DNA of 64,000 nt from NCBI GenBank assembly GCA_016710135.1, contig JADJLM010000001.1, forward strand, positions 1,275,156-1,339,155, written 5' to 3'. Of this stretch, positions 44,881 through 54,114 are shown piece after piece. The notes below the pieces were generated by a model. That model did not search any database and was not told where the DNA came from. It was given only the letters and a program-made list of their open reading frames with translations. Numbering within the stretch: position 1 is the stretch's first letter; the number at the start of each line of letters is the position of its first letter. The position numbers were made by a program, and so were the translations under genes. The stretch comes from Nitrosomonas sp. GTDB taxonomy: Bacteria; Pseudomonadota; Gammaproteobacteria; Burkholderiales; Nitrosomonadaceae.

Positions 44881-47800
44881 CTATCCCCCCTTTTCAGAAA
44901 GCATTTTGACCGATTCTCCAATCAAGGTATTGGATTCATAAATCGGTAAATTGGAACATTGTTTCCGATACTTAATATTCGGTGAAACCCACTCTTGCCA
45001 CTCCGCATGGCTCATATTACGCGTCAATTTATTACAAAGCTCATCTACCCAATCCGTGTTAGCCATCCACAGGCGCAACGTTTTGTCCGCACTCCCCGAT
45101 AAAATGTGGGAACCATCTGGGCTAAACACAGCGCTCGTAACCGCACCAAGATGTCCTGATAAGGGATCACCAACTGGTAAACCCGTTTTCACATCCCAAA
45201 GGCGCAACGTCATATCGTGACTGCCGGAAATAATACGTTGACTATCGGGGCTAAAAGCAACGCTATTGATACGTGCTTCATGGCCTTGAATCGGTTCATT
45301 AATCGACTCACCCGTCTGTGCATCCCATAACCGAATCGTTTTGTCTTTACTACCCGAAGCAATATATTGACCATCAGGACTAACTGCCACACTAACGACG
45401 TGCCCAGTATGGCCTTCCATCGGACTACCCAATTTATTGCCTGTCGCGACTTCCCAGCGCTGTAAGGTATGATCATAACTACCGGATACAATGACTTTTC
45501 CATCGGCACTAAAAGCTACGCTACGTACCATTTCTTCATGCCCGGATAACGGTTCCCCTTCCTGTTTTCCTGTATGAGCATTCCATAATCGGATGGTTTT
45601 ATCTTTGCTCCCAGATGCAACGAGTTTGCCATCTGGACTATACGCAACCGTTTCTACACCCTCGAGATGCCCTTTTAAGGGTTCACCAATCGGTAACCTA
45701 GTTTTCGCATCCCAGAATCGTAACGTACCATCACTGGCACCAGAAACAATGCGTAACCCATCAGGACTATAGACCGCACCATTAAGTGTTCCTTCATGTC
45801 CTTGTAATGGTTCACCAAGGGGTTGTGCTGTCCAAGCATCCCATAATCGCAGTGTTTTATCATCGCTACCCGACACAATCTTCTTGCCATCTGGGCTATA
45901 GGCTACACTCGTTACCATATCTTCATGTCCCAATAAAGGGGTATCGATGATGGGGTAATCATAAATCGACCATAAACGAATGGTGCCATCTCGACTACCA
46001 GAAACGATTTGCTGCGTATTTTCAATGAAAGCAACACTAGTAATTACTCCTTCATGGCCACGTAAGGAGTCGATTCGCTGTGTACCAGTCTGGCGGTCCC
46101 ATAATCGCAGCAATTTATCTTCGCCACTCGATACAATCTGTGTTCCATCAGCAGAAAACGCAACACTTAGAATAGTGTTTGAGTGCCCTCGAATCGGCTC
46201 ACCAACCGCACGACCTGTTTGGCTATTCCAAACAGTTAAGCGCTTATCTTCTCCCCCGGAAACGATTTCAAGTCCATCACTTGAGAAAGCGATCGCGCGA
46301 ATCGCCCCATCTTGTGAATTAGCAATTTCATGAAGCATCGTTCCTGATGTCAAATCCCACAATTGAATCACCCCTTTACTGCCGATTGCGAGTTGTTGGC
46401 TATTAGGAGAAAAGCTGATGCTAAAAACAGGTTGTAGGCTTTTAAAAGTTTTTACTAGGGACTTAGTGGATCGATGCCAAACTTGAATCTCCCCATTATG
46501 GCCAGCGATCGCAAATTGAAGACTATCATTGGAGATAGCCAATGCCGCGATATCGGGATCACTTAATGTCAAAAAGGGTTCACTCGGCCATATTTCTGAA
46601 AGATCCCAGAAATAACACTTACCTTCATTGTTCAGTGTAAGAACATAGGTTTTATCCTGCACCTGGGTGATTGCAAACCATGCCGCACCAATATTCCATA
46701 TTTTATCCGTCGTTACTCTTTTATTCATGAGATCAATCAGCGCCGCATCGACCTTACGATGATTCGGCGTAATCTGCTTTGCTGCTAGCAATTGCAACAG
46801 CGCCCGCTCATCTCCACCCGGACGCAGCCCATTGGTAATATCAAGGCTCTCCGATACCAACCTAAGGCTGATTGATTCCCGTTGCGCCAGTTTTCGTTCT
46901 TTTTTCTCAGTCTGCGTGTTATAAAAACCATAGCCAGCCAAAATAGCTAGTACTAAAACACTCAACAAAGCCCATTGTAATTGTCTTGCTTGTTTCCGAA
47001 GACGAATTGCATCAGCCTGCGCACGTTTAGTTGCTTTTAACCGCTCTGCAGCCAAAGCTTCTGCAGCAGCTTGTTTTTCAAGCGCAGTAGATAACGCCAG
47101 TTGGCGTTGCCGCTCTTTTTCTTTTGCGCGAATCTTCTCAATCTCAAGTTTCTTTAAACGCTCATCCCTTACCTGACTCACAATACCTACTAATCGATCA
47201 TGAATAAGTTCAATGCGATTAATCCCTAATTGTTGATCGATGCGCAGTAAGCGATGTTGACTAGTCAGTCGAGTCAATTGTTCTTCTGTTAAAAATTTAT
47301 CTTGTAACGCTTGATCAACTGGATAGCTACTTCGATACCGGCTCCCTTGTATCAAATGGGTTTCAATGAATTCGGATACTGTTTCTGGCATACCTGCCAG
47401 CGCTTCGTGGTAAAAATCCTGCAGAATATCCTGCCCCACTTGTTGTAATAACTCAATATCGATTTTATGGTTTGGTAAACGTCGCTGATTGAGCTGATAA
47501 CAACACAAACTTAGTAAAACGGGCTCAATAATCGGTAATGATTTCAGCTTAGATGCCTCGAGATTCCCTACAAAATTAACAAGCGGTTCAGCTACACCTT
47601 CGGCTAGCACCTCGGCACCGGCAGCTTTAACCGCTTCAATGGCACGTTCCCGAAACATCGGTAATAAACGTAGGCGATTACGGAGCAATGAAGGCACTTG
47701 CTCCTTCCAATTCTCAATCTCAGGAAGAAAATCTTCACGAAACGAAAGCACGATTCGATAGCGTTGCGCCTGTAAATCCAATTCCGATAGGGTTTTCCGA

Positions 47801-48399
47801 TGTTTATCACCTATTGTCAATTCTTGTGGAATTCGATTCTCAATCAGGTCAGCTAATGCGTTGAGTGTTAATCGTGTTTGTTCGGGGTAATGCTCACCTT
47901 GCGAAAAAATTTCTTCAAATTGATCAAAAATGAGAACAGGTTTTAGCAAATAATTATCACTACTCCAAATTTCAAGATCTCGCCGATGGAGATAACGCCA
48001 TAATCCCTCGTTTTCATTTGGAGTTGGAAAATCAGCGTTTGCCCCCGTTAATGCACCTAATAACTTCTGCAATACTTGCTCTAGAGGTGGATAAGGTGCA
48101 GAAGGTCTGAAATCGATGCGTAAATGAATCGGGAAAAAATGTTCTGCACGTAACAGTGGATAAAGTCCAGCTTGTAACAATGACGTTTTTCCTAAACCTG
48201 ACTTACCATAAAGCATGGTCAATCCAGATAAGCGAATCATGCGCAATAACTCGGCCGCTTCCTCCTTGCGTCCGTAAAAATAATCGTGCGCTTCTTCCTC
48301 ATACGCTGCCAATCCTGGCCATGGGGATTGGGGTGACAAGGTGACTGGCATCTGGGCATTCATCGATTGTAAAGATGATGAAACTTGCTCTAAAGTCAT
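44881..48399 (-). CDS. nSTAND-type ATPase with membrane helix and C-terminal WD40 propeller
   Basis: A 1172-residue protein. Residues 27-50 (PWPGLAAYEEEAHDYFYGRK) and Walker A LYGKSGLGKTSLL (63-75) with Walker B VLIFDQFEEIF (155-165) define a novel-STAND NTPase. A helical region follows, ending in IELIHDRLVGIV (396-407). Then come a charged coiled coil (410-472), one membrane helix (475-494) and about 13 WD40 repeats (560-1120), the last nine in strict 43-residue steps. STAND proteins are signal-sensing switches that oligomerise on ligand binding, and the propeller would be the sensor. No effector is fused; the adjacent TIR gene, 3 bp upstream in the same operon, is the likely partner. The role in defence is inferred. 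Confidence 0.88.
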   Translation of the reverse strand: MTLEQVSSSLQSMNAQMPVTLSPQSPWPGLAAYEEEAHDYFYGRKEEAAELLRMIRLSGLTMLYGKSGLGKTSLLQAGLYPLLRAEHFFPIHLRIDFRPSAPYPPLEQVLQKLLGALTGANADFPTPNENEGLWRYLHRRDLEIWSSDNYLLKPVLIFDQFEEIFSQGEHYPEQTRLTLNALADLIENRIPQELTIGDKHRKTLSELDLQAQRYRIVLSFREDFLPEIENWKEQVPSLLRNRLRLLPMFRERAIEAVKAAGAEVLAEGVAEPLVNFVGNLEASKLKSLPIIEPVLLSLCCYQLNQRRLPNHKIDIELLQQVGQDILQDFYHEALAGMPETVSEFIETHLIQGSRYRSSYPVDQALQDKFLTEEQLTRLTSQHRLLRIDQQLGINRIELIHDRLVGIVSQVRDERLKKLEIEKIRAKEKERQRQLALSTALEKQAAAEALAAERLKATKRAQADAIRLRKQARQLQWALLSVLVLAILAGYGFYNTQTEKKERKLAQRESISLRLVSESLDITNGLRPGGDERALLQLLAAKQITPNHRKVDAALIDLMNKRVTTDKIWNIGAAWFAITQVQDKTYVLTLNNEGKCYFWDLSEIWPSEPFLTLSDPDIAALAISNDSLQFAIAGHNGEIQVWHRSTKSLVKTFKSLQPVFSISFSPNSQQLAIGSKGVIQLWDLTSGTMLHEIANSQDGAIRAIAFSSDGLEIVSGGEDKRLTVWNSQTGRAVGEPIRGHSNTILSVAFSADGTQIVSSGEDKLLRLWDRQTGTQRIDSLRGHEGVITSVAFIENTQQIVSGSRDGTIRLWSIYDYPIIDTPLLGHEDMVTSVAYSPDGKKIVSGSDDKTLRLWDAWTAQPLGEPLQGHEGTLNGAVYSPDGLRIVSGASDGTLRFWDAKTRLPIGEPLKGHLEGVETVAYSPDGKLVASGSKDKTIRLWNAHTGKQEGEPLSGHEEMVRSVAFSADGKVIVSGSYDHTLQRWEVATGNKLGSPMEGHTGHVVSVAVSPDGQYIASGSKDKTIRLWDAQTGESINEPIQGHEARINSVAFSPDSQRIISGSHDMTLRLWDVKTGLPVGDPLSGHLGAVTSAVFSPDGSHILSGSADKTLRLWMANTDWVDELCNKLTRNMSHAEWQEWVSPNIKYRKQCSNLPIYESNTLIGESVKMLSEKGG
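44985..46240 (-). repeat. Tandem WD40-coding repeats of about 129 bp
   Basis: Within the nSTAND gene nine successive repeats share the frame GH-x5-SVAFSPDG-x3-SGS-DKT-RLWDA-TG-x3-GEPL at 43 codons each. Positions flanking the blade tops vary, while the framework words recur almost unchanged. This suggests repeat homogenisation by recombination. Confidence 0.75.
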
Positions 48400-48402
48400 A
48401 AC

Positions 48403-49773
48403 CTAGCCACTCTGCTGGCGCTCCGATCGAATTAATTTTTTGAGTAGTGCATTGGTTTGCTCATTGGGTTGACCCAGTGGTGCATGGCCGAAATGCAAAT
48501 TATCCTTCCAGGCCAATGGAACCCGAATGTAACCTTCTGGATCGTAATTCTGATCAGCGATAATAGGAACGATAAAGATACGCCCTTGAATTGATTTGCT
48601 TCGATCGATCGCTTCATTCCATTCACGCCGGAAGAATTTCTCATCCAATTGATCAGCAGCGCTGGAAACTAGCGGAATGAAATAGCGGCAAGTACGAATA
48701 CCGTCTAGAATTCGCTCCCGAAAATCTTGACCTGGTTCGATCGCCGATTTATCGAACCATATTTCATGTTCTGCAACACCCAATGTTTTCAGTGCCGCTA
48801 CCAGTTGTATTGCTGCAAGCAGATCCGGTGCACGACAATAACTAATAAAAAAGAGTGTATTTTTAGGCACCATCTCAACTTGAGATATTGGCGCTTGCTC
48901 ATCTGCACCATGACGCGCTAACCAACGCTGAGAAAGTTGCTGGATAAAAGATTGCGGAGAGATGTCGGATAAAACTTCGGTTCCTTCGCTATAGCTTTCT
49001 AAAAAATAGATTAGCTCTTTTTCTGGCTGTAGCGCATCGATCAACCACTCACGTTTGCGTTGCGTATCTGACAATCGTTTTTGATTCATCAATCGCAAGA
49101 AAAAACGACTCAGCCACTCTGGAAAATTGCAGCCGATCAATAGCAAATTGCGTTGTTGTAATTCTGCAAAAAATTTAACCGGGACATGGCTTCCCCTTGC
49201 GATCACATTATGCACATATTCCAGCATATCCTCATCATGAATCGCAAACATTGGCGCAGATCTTGATTTACCAAACAAATACAATAGATAAACTTCTCCC
49301 GGTCGAGAACGCCAATCATTGGGCAAATCAGAACCCTCGCTGGTCGGTAAATAAGGCGAATGAATAATTTCATTGACAGTTACTTGCGCTTGTAAGCTGC
49401 GTGCTAGTAAATCATCGGGTGTCAAAGTTACAAATAATCGAAAATCGCGAATTGCAGTTATTTGTTTGATTGCTTCGGGAAGCTCTGCATCAGTATTAGG
49501 CGTTAATTGTCCAATGACATCATGAATATCACCATAAAGATCCTGAATAGGATGATCGCGTTTCAAGCGCGTCACAGCATCGTTCAGCTCTTGGTGTGGC
49601 ATTAGCACATCATGACCTAACGCATAGTCATACATTTTAAGTAACTGTTGGGCAATCTGCGACTGAAACGAAGATGAGCTGTTAAGAGAAGTGATCAATT
49701 GTGGACCCATTACAGGCACAACTAGTCCCTCTTCTATCGATTTCAGCAAACGATCCCAATTACGCTCATTCAT
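48403..49773 (-). CDS. SIR2-like/TIR two-domain protein (predicted NAD-targeting effector)
   Basis: A 456-residue protein. Residues 10-290 look like a divergent SIR2-like Rossmann domain: GLVVPVMGPQLITSL in place of the usual GAG loop, RLFVTLTPDDLLARSLQ in the place of TTNxDxLLE, and LLLIGCNFPEWLSRFFLRLM. The usual catalytic Asn and His are not evident, so it may bind rather than hydrolyse NAD. Residues 305-430 form a TIR domain: LFFISYCRAPDL, IWFDKSAIEPGQDFRERILD, then FIPLVSS and FFRREWNEAI, with Glu 384 in the expected NADase position. It is the first gene of a two-gene operon with the nSTAND gene (3 bp gap). Immune or abortive function is inferred. Confidence 0.82.
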   Translation of the reverse strand: MNERNWDRLLKSIEEGLVVPVMGPQLITSLNSSSSFQSQIAQQLLKMYDYALGHDVLMPHQELNDAVTRLKRDHPIQDLYGDIHDVIGQLTPNTDAELPEAIKQITAIRDFRLFVTLTPDDLLARSLQAQVTVNEIIHSPYLPTSEGSDLPNDWRSRPGEVYLLYLFGKSRSAPMFAIHDEDMLEYVHNVIARGSHVPVKFFAELQQRNLLLIGCNFPEWLSRFFLRLMNQKRLSDTQRKREWLIDALQPEKELIYFLESYSEGTEVLSDISPQSFIQQLSQRWLARHGADEQAPISQVEMVPKNTLFFISYCRAPDLLAAIQLVAALKTLGVAEHEIWFDKSAIEPGQDFRERILDGIRTCRYFIPLVSSAADQLDEKFFRREWNEAIDRSKSIQGRIFIVPIIADQNYDPEGYIRVPLAWKDNLHFGHAPLGQPNEQTNALLKKLIRSERQQSG

Positions 49774-50002
49774 GGTTTAACAATCTTTACCTTAACAACC
49801 CGGATTTTATGACGGAAATCGTCGTTATGGTTAGTTTTTAGCGCAGAATAGGCCTTATGATTTTCTTCACGTCAAATCACCGTAAAATACGGTAGCATAG
49901 TAAAGCAGGAACACAACATATCATCTGCGTACTCCATTATCAAAGAACAACAGTAGCAGATGCTTTTGATTGAACGCATGTTATCGAACAAGGAGCTTGC
50001 TC
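49774..50002. promoter_or_regulatory. Divergent promoter region with palindrome
   Basis: This 229-bp gap separates the TIR and patatin genes and must drive both. It contains the perfect inverted repeat ACCGTA-AAA-TACGGT at 49879-49893, placed where a shared regulator could act. A ribosome site AGGAG (49991-49995) precedes the patatin ATG by 7 bp. No regulator gene is adjacent. Confidence 0.5.
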
Positions 50003-52729
50003 ATGGCCCACGATTCAACCCCAAACCCTCAATTAGCGACCATTCTAGAAGCGATCCAAAATCGCGATTATCCAGACTCTATCGAGCAAATTAAAGCCTA
50101 TGTTGCGATGCTAGAAACGGAAGAATGTTTCTATCCGGCTCGACAATTACTCAGCCAAGCACGCGAGAAATATCGCTCGATTCGACAATTCCAATCAGAA
50201 TCCACCGCAGTAAATTGGTGGCAAACCGATGCTGCGCAGGATGAGGTTTGGATTACCCAAAAGCAAGCTTTCTTTACGTATAAAAACCCTGAACTGCCAC
50301 CTCGTACGCGATTTATCGATTCGCTGCTATTACTTGAGGAAATCGGGTTACGCGATTCGACCAATCGTAACGCAGAAACGCTAGCCTTAGGAGGGAGTAT
50401 CTATAAAAGAAAGTGGCAGCATTTTGGTCAGTTAGAAGATCTCATCGAAGCTTTATTCTTTTATCGTGCAGCATTTGAACGTAATCCTCAACAGGATAAA
50501 GGCTATGGCGGAGCTAATGCTGCACTGATTCTCGATATCTTAGCTGACCGCGCTAAACAAATTACACGTCGCAGTGGAATTAAACTCAATGAAAGCGAAG
50601 CCAGCATTTTTTCTGCGCAAGCTGCTGCAATACGCCAAAATATGGTATTACAAATTCCAGTTTGGCAAACTGAGCTCGAACAATTACCAGAGTCAGGCTA
50701 TTTTTGGCCACAAGTCACGTTTGCAGAAATTTATTTTGGCTTGCAGCAATATGATAAAGCCAAGGAATGGTTGCAAAAAGCCAATGTGGTTCATGCAATC
50801 AATTGGAAAAAACAAACCATATTCAGCCAATTGCTGCAAATCGCACACCTACATGGTTTAGCGATTCCCAATGAAAGTGATCAACCTGAAAATTGGCTAC
50901 CAGCTTGGCAAACACTCGCGTTGATCATTGATGAAGAAAGCGCTCGACGTGCCTTTCTATCGGGAACCGGAAAAGTCGGATTATCGCTATCTGGCGGTGG
51001 TTTTCGAGCTTCGTTTTTTCATTTGGGTGTCATGGCTAGGCTCGCTGAAATCGATGCGTTACGCGGTATTGAAGCATTGTCTACAGTATCCGGCGGGAGT
51101 ATTGTCGGTGCCCATTATTACTTGGAAGTGCAAAAATTGCTTGAGAGCAAGCCAGACAAAGCAATTACACGTAATGATTACATCGAAATTGTGCGACGCG
51201 TACAAGACAATTTCTTGAAAGGCGTGCAAACCAATATCAAAATGCAAACATTTGCGAGTTTGACTGATAACCTGGATGTGTTCTTCCGCAAAAAACATTA
51301 TTCGCGCAGCCACCGTCTCGGGGAGTTGTACGAATCAGAAATTTATCAATCCGTTGACGATGGGCATACAAGTCATATCCCACGCACCATGCCTGAATTA
51401 CTCATTATGCCCGAAGGGAAAGCAGATATTCAGACTCATAAACCAAAGCACTATAATTGGCTACGCCGGGCTAAAATCCCAGCACTTGTGATCAATAGCA
51501 CTTCACTCAATTCAGGACATAATTGGCAGTTTACTGCACGCTCCATGGGTGAACCACCCAGTCAAATCGATGGTGAAATCGATAACAATACACGCTATCG
51601 CCGTATGTACTATGAACATACACCTAACGAAACACTACAAAAATATCGCCTGGGCTACGCCGTGGCGGCCTCGGCTTGCGTACCTGGTTTATTTGAACCG
51701 TTAACAATTGCTGATTTGTATCAAGACAAAATCGTGCGCCTAGTCGATGGCGGTGTACACGATAACCAAGGCGTTGCCGGATTACTCGATGAAGGTTGTA
51801 CGCGCATTCTGTGTAGCGATGCTTGCGGTCAAATGGATGATGATGATATGCCCTCTGACTCACCGCCTGGAGTAGTTCTCCGTGCTAGTTCTATTTTACA
51901 AGATCGAGTACGGGAGGCTGAGTACCAAGATCTTAGCAGCCGCCTGGATAGCCATGCGCTCGATGGTTTATTTTTTGTGCACACTAAGAAAGAGCTCGAA
52001 TCCCAACCATTGGATTGGATCAATTGCCAAGATCCTCGTATCTCTGTGCAACCGCAAGATCATAAAACATCATATGGCATCGATCGGGAACTACAAAAGA
52101 AGATTGCAGGGATTCGTACCGATCTTGATGCATTTACCGAGGTTGAAGCCTATGCCATCATGGCAAGCGGCTACCGCATTGCCAAACGAGAGTTAGAATT
52201 GTTGCAAATGCAGCATCAGAAAGTAGGTTATACCGATTATTGGGGTGGGTATGATATCGACGCACCAGAAACCGATTGGCCATTCCGTAAACTAGAACCC
52301 ATCATGGCGCTCAAAACTGATGCTAACAAACAAAGCCAGGATTTACATTTTCAACTCCACGTTGCACGCAAAGTGTTCTTTAAAATTTATGACTTACGAA
52401 TTGATTATCGCATCATCGTTTGGACATTATTAGCGCTGTTAATAGCAGGCATACTCACTTTTCTTTATCAGCAATGGAGCACACCACTCACTGACACGCT
52501 CCATTTAGGATCGCTCACATGGGGGAAATTATTCAGCTTATTTATAGTAATACTAATCAGCGCCTTGATACCGATGGTTCATTTGCTAAGTCCAAGTAAT
52601 AAAGCAACAAATATTATCAAATTTTTAGTTGCAACCGTTGGCAGCTTATTGGCAAAGTTTCATCTAGCAGTTGTCGATCGCTGGTTCTTGAGGCGCGGCA
52701 AACTTGAGCGATTGTTGAAATTAAAATAA
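50003..52729 (+). CDS. Patatin-like phospholipase with N-terminal TPR-like region and C-terminal membrane helices
   Basis: A 908-residue protein from ATG 50003. Residues 10-290 are helical and include AETLALGGSIYKRKWQHFGQ and LIEALFFYRAAFERNP, a pattern like the TPR-like domain DUF4071 (MAP3K TRAF-binding family). The patatin domain has oxyanion loop LSLSGGGFRASFFHLGV (Gly 331-Arg 335), nucleophile Ser 363 in STVSGGSIVG and catalytic Asp 582 in LVDGGVHDNQG. Two membrane helices lie about 804-824 and 844-864, followed by a third weakly hydrophobic stretch. It would act as an acyl hydrolase at the inner membrane. Divergence from the SIR2/TIR-nSTAND operon suggests a joint effector role. An upstream in-frame TTG is less likely than this start. 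Confidence 0.88.
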   Translation: MAHDSTPNPQLATILEAIQNRDYPDSIEQIKAYVAMLETEECFYPARQLLSQAREKYRSIRQFQSESTAVNWWQTDAAQDEVWITQKQAFFTYKNPELPPRTRFIDSLLLLEEIGLRDSTNRNAETLALGGSIYKRKWQHFGQLEDLIEALFFYRAAFERNPQQDKGYGGANAALILDILADRAKQITRRSGIKLNESEASIFSAQAAAIRQNMVLQIPVWQTELEQLPESGYFWPQVTFAEIYFGLQQYDKAKEWLQKANVVHAINWKKQTIFSQLLQIAHLHGLAIPNESDQPENWLPAWQTLALIIDEESARRAFLSGTGKVGLSLSGGGFRASFFHLGVMARLAEIDALRGIEALSTVSGGSIVGAHYYLEVQKLLESKPDKAITRNDYIEIVRRVQDNFLKGVQTNIKMQTFASLTDNLDVFFRKKHYSRSHRLGELYESEIYQSVDDGHTSHIPRTMPELLIMPEGKADIQTHKPKHYNWLRRAKIPALVINSTSLNSGHNWQFTARSMGEPPSQIDGEIDNNTRYRRMYYEHTPNETLQKYRLGYAVAASACVPGLFEPLTIADLYQDKIVRLVDGGVHDNQGVAGLLDEGCTRILCSDACGQMDDDDMPSDSPPGVVLRASSILQDRVREAEYQDLSSRLDSHALDGLFFVHTKKELESQPLDWINCQDPRISVQPQDHKTSYGIDRELQKKIAGIRTDLDAFTEVEAYAIMASGYRIAKRELELLQMQHQKVGYTDYWGGYDIDAPETDWPFRKLEPIMALKTDANKQSQDLHFQLHVARKVFFKIYDLRIDYRIIVWTLLALLIAGILTFLYQQWSTPLTDTLHLGSLTWGKLFSLFIVILISALIPMVHLLSPSNKATNIIKFLVATVGSLLAKFHLAVVDRWFLRRGKLERLLKLK

Positions 52730-52770
52730 CAATAAAATATTTTGTCTGGTCTCATTTAAAGGAAAATACC

Positions 52771-53563
52771 ATGACTCTCTACAAAGAAGGCGATTCTGGT
52801 AAGGATATTAAACACATCCAAACAGCACTAAAAAATAAGGGGTTTAATCCAGGCGCACTTGATGGTGAATTCGGCCCGGGCACTGAAGCTGCTGTTATTG
52901 CTTTCCAGAAAAGTGAAGGTCTAGCGGCAGACGGGGTAGTCGGTACCCAAACGCTGATATCGCTGGGATTACTTGAATCAGATCAGCCTGAAACCTTTGA
53001 TTTGCAAAGTGTATCCACAATCAATGTATCGAGAATGTTTCCACAAACTCCAGTCAGTCATATCAAAACAAACCTGCCGTTTGTGCTCGAAGCCTTAGAG
53101 CAGGCTGGGCTAGTAAACAAGCAGATGGTACTCATGGCCCTTGCCACAATCCGCGCTGAAACGCGAGTTTTGAGCCGATTAGCGAAGGTAAATCCAAATA
53201 TAATACCTCCCCAATGGTCACCCGTTTGATTTATACGATAACCGCAAAGATTTAGGTAATCGAGGCAAGCCCGATGGAAATCGCTATAAAGGACGGGGTT
53301 TTATACAATTAACCGGGCGAGCCAATTATGCAAAATACGGCAAAGAAATCAACCAAGATCTAATCAATAATCCTGGTTTAGCGAATGACCTCCATATCGC
53401 CGCACAACTGCTAGCCCGCTTTTTAAAAAATGGTGAACGTAAAATTAAGGCGTGCTTAGACGATCATGATTTGGCCGGAGCGAGGAAAGTCGTCAATGGC
53501 GGAAAACATGGATTAGCCGAGTTCTCAGAGGCCTACAACATAGGAAATAGGCTCCTTTCCTGA
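52771..53563 (+). pseudogene. Peptidoglycan-binding and GH19-like lysozyme, two frameshifts
   Basis: Residues 1-65 are a peptidoglycan-binding type 1 domain (YKEGDSGKDIKHIQTALKNK, FGPGTEAAVIAFQKSEGL). A muramidase/chitinase-like domain follows: VLMALATIRAET, then in the next frame FEPISEGKSKYNTS, then PFDLYDNRKDLGNRG and RYKGRGFIQLTGRANYAKYG. One-base losses near 53165 and 53214 (CCC-AATGG) break the frame. The catalytic Glu sits in RAET. It starts 41 bp after the patatin stop with ribosome site AAAGGA, so it was probably co-transcribed. Resembles phage-type endolysins but lacks a holin nearby. Confidence 0.72.
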
Positions 53564-53593
53564 ACAATTGGAACATGACTGGGTTTTATTACT

Positions 53594-54093
53594 GTGATTA
53601 AAGTTAGGTCGATTCTGGTTTTAGCCTTACTTGGAATCAGTCAGTCGGTAATTTCTGCCAATTCACACTGCACTCATCAGGAAATAATTGTTTTCAATTG
53701 CAGTATCGGTAAAAAAGTCGTATCGATTTGTGCTTCCCAAAACTTCAGTGCACAAACCACCTATCTGCAATACCGTTTCGGCCCCATTAATTCCCCCGAG
53801 CTTATTTTTCCAAGTAAAAAAATAATGTCGCACAGCAAAATAACAGGGAATATTTTGACATTCTCAGGTGGAGGTGGCGCCTACCTTCGATTCACCCGTG
53901 ATCACTATCGTTATGTTATTTACACCGCTATTGGCCGTGGTTGGGGTGAGAAAGCAGGGGTTACCGTAGAAAAAATGGCCAGCGGCAAGCTAACTTAATT
54001 TGTCGCGATCAACCTATCTCAGTGCTTGGACCAGATTTCTTTGAGCGTGCCCAGATCAGTATTGATCAAATTGGCTTTGAGTTACCTGAATAG
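53594..54093 (+). pseudogene. Small exported protein, frameshifted
   Basis: A signal peptide (VRSILVLALLGISQSVISA) precedes a mature part with IVFNCSIGKKVVSICASQNF and YLQYRFGPINSPELIFP, a cysteine-containing family I have no name for. At 53970-53975 an A run appears one base short. The frame before it ends at 53998, while the next continues NGQRQANLICRDQPISVLG, DFFERAQISIDQIGFELPE and stops at 54093, which looks like the real C-terminus. The start codon is GTG. Confidence 0.6.
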
Positions 54094-54114
54094 TTGAAAT
54101 TACATATCGATACG

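Noticed and set aside
44985..46240. Regular repeats as a possible CRISPR array
   Set aside because: The period is 129 bp, in frame with a WD40 protein, and the units are not identical with short spacers.
52771..53563. Prophage lysis module
   Set aside because: No holin, capsid, tail or terminase genes are nearby; only one lysozyme-like gene is present.
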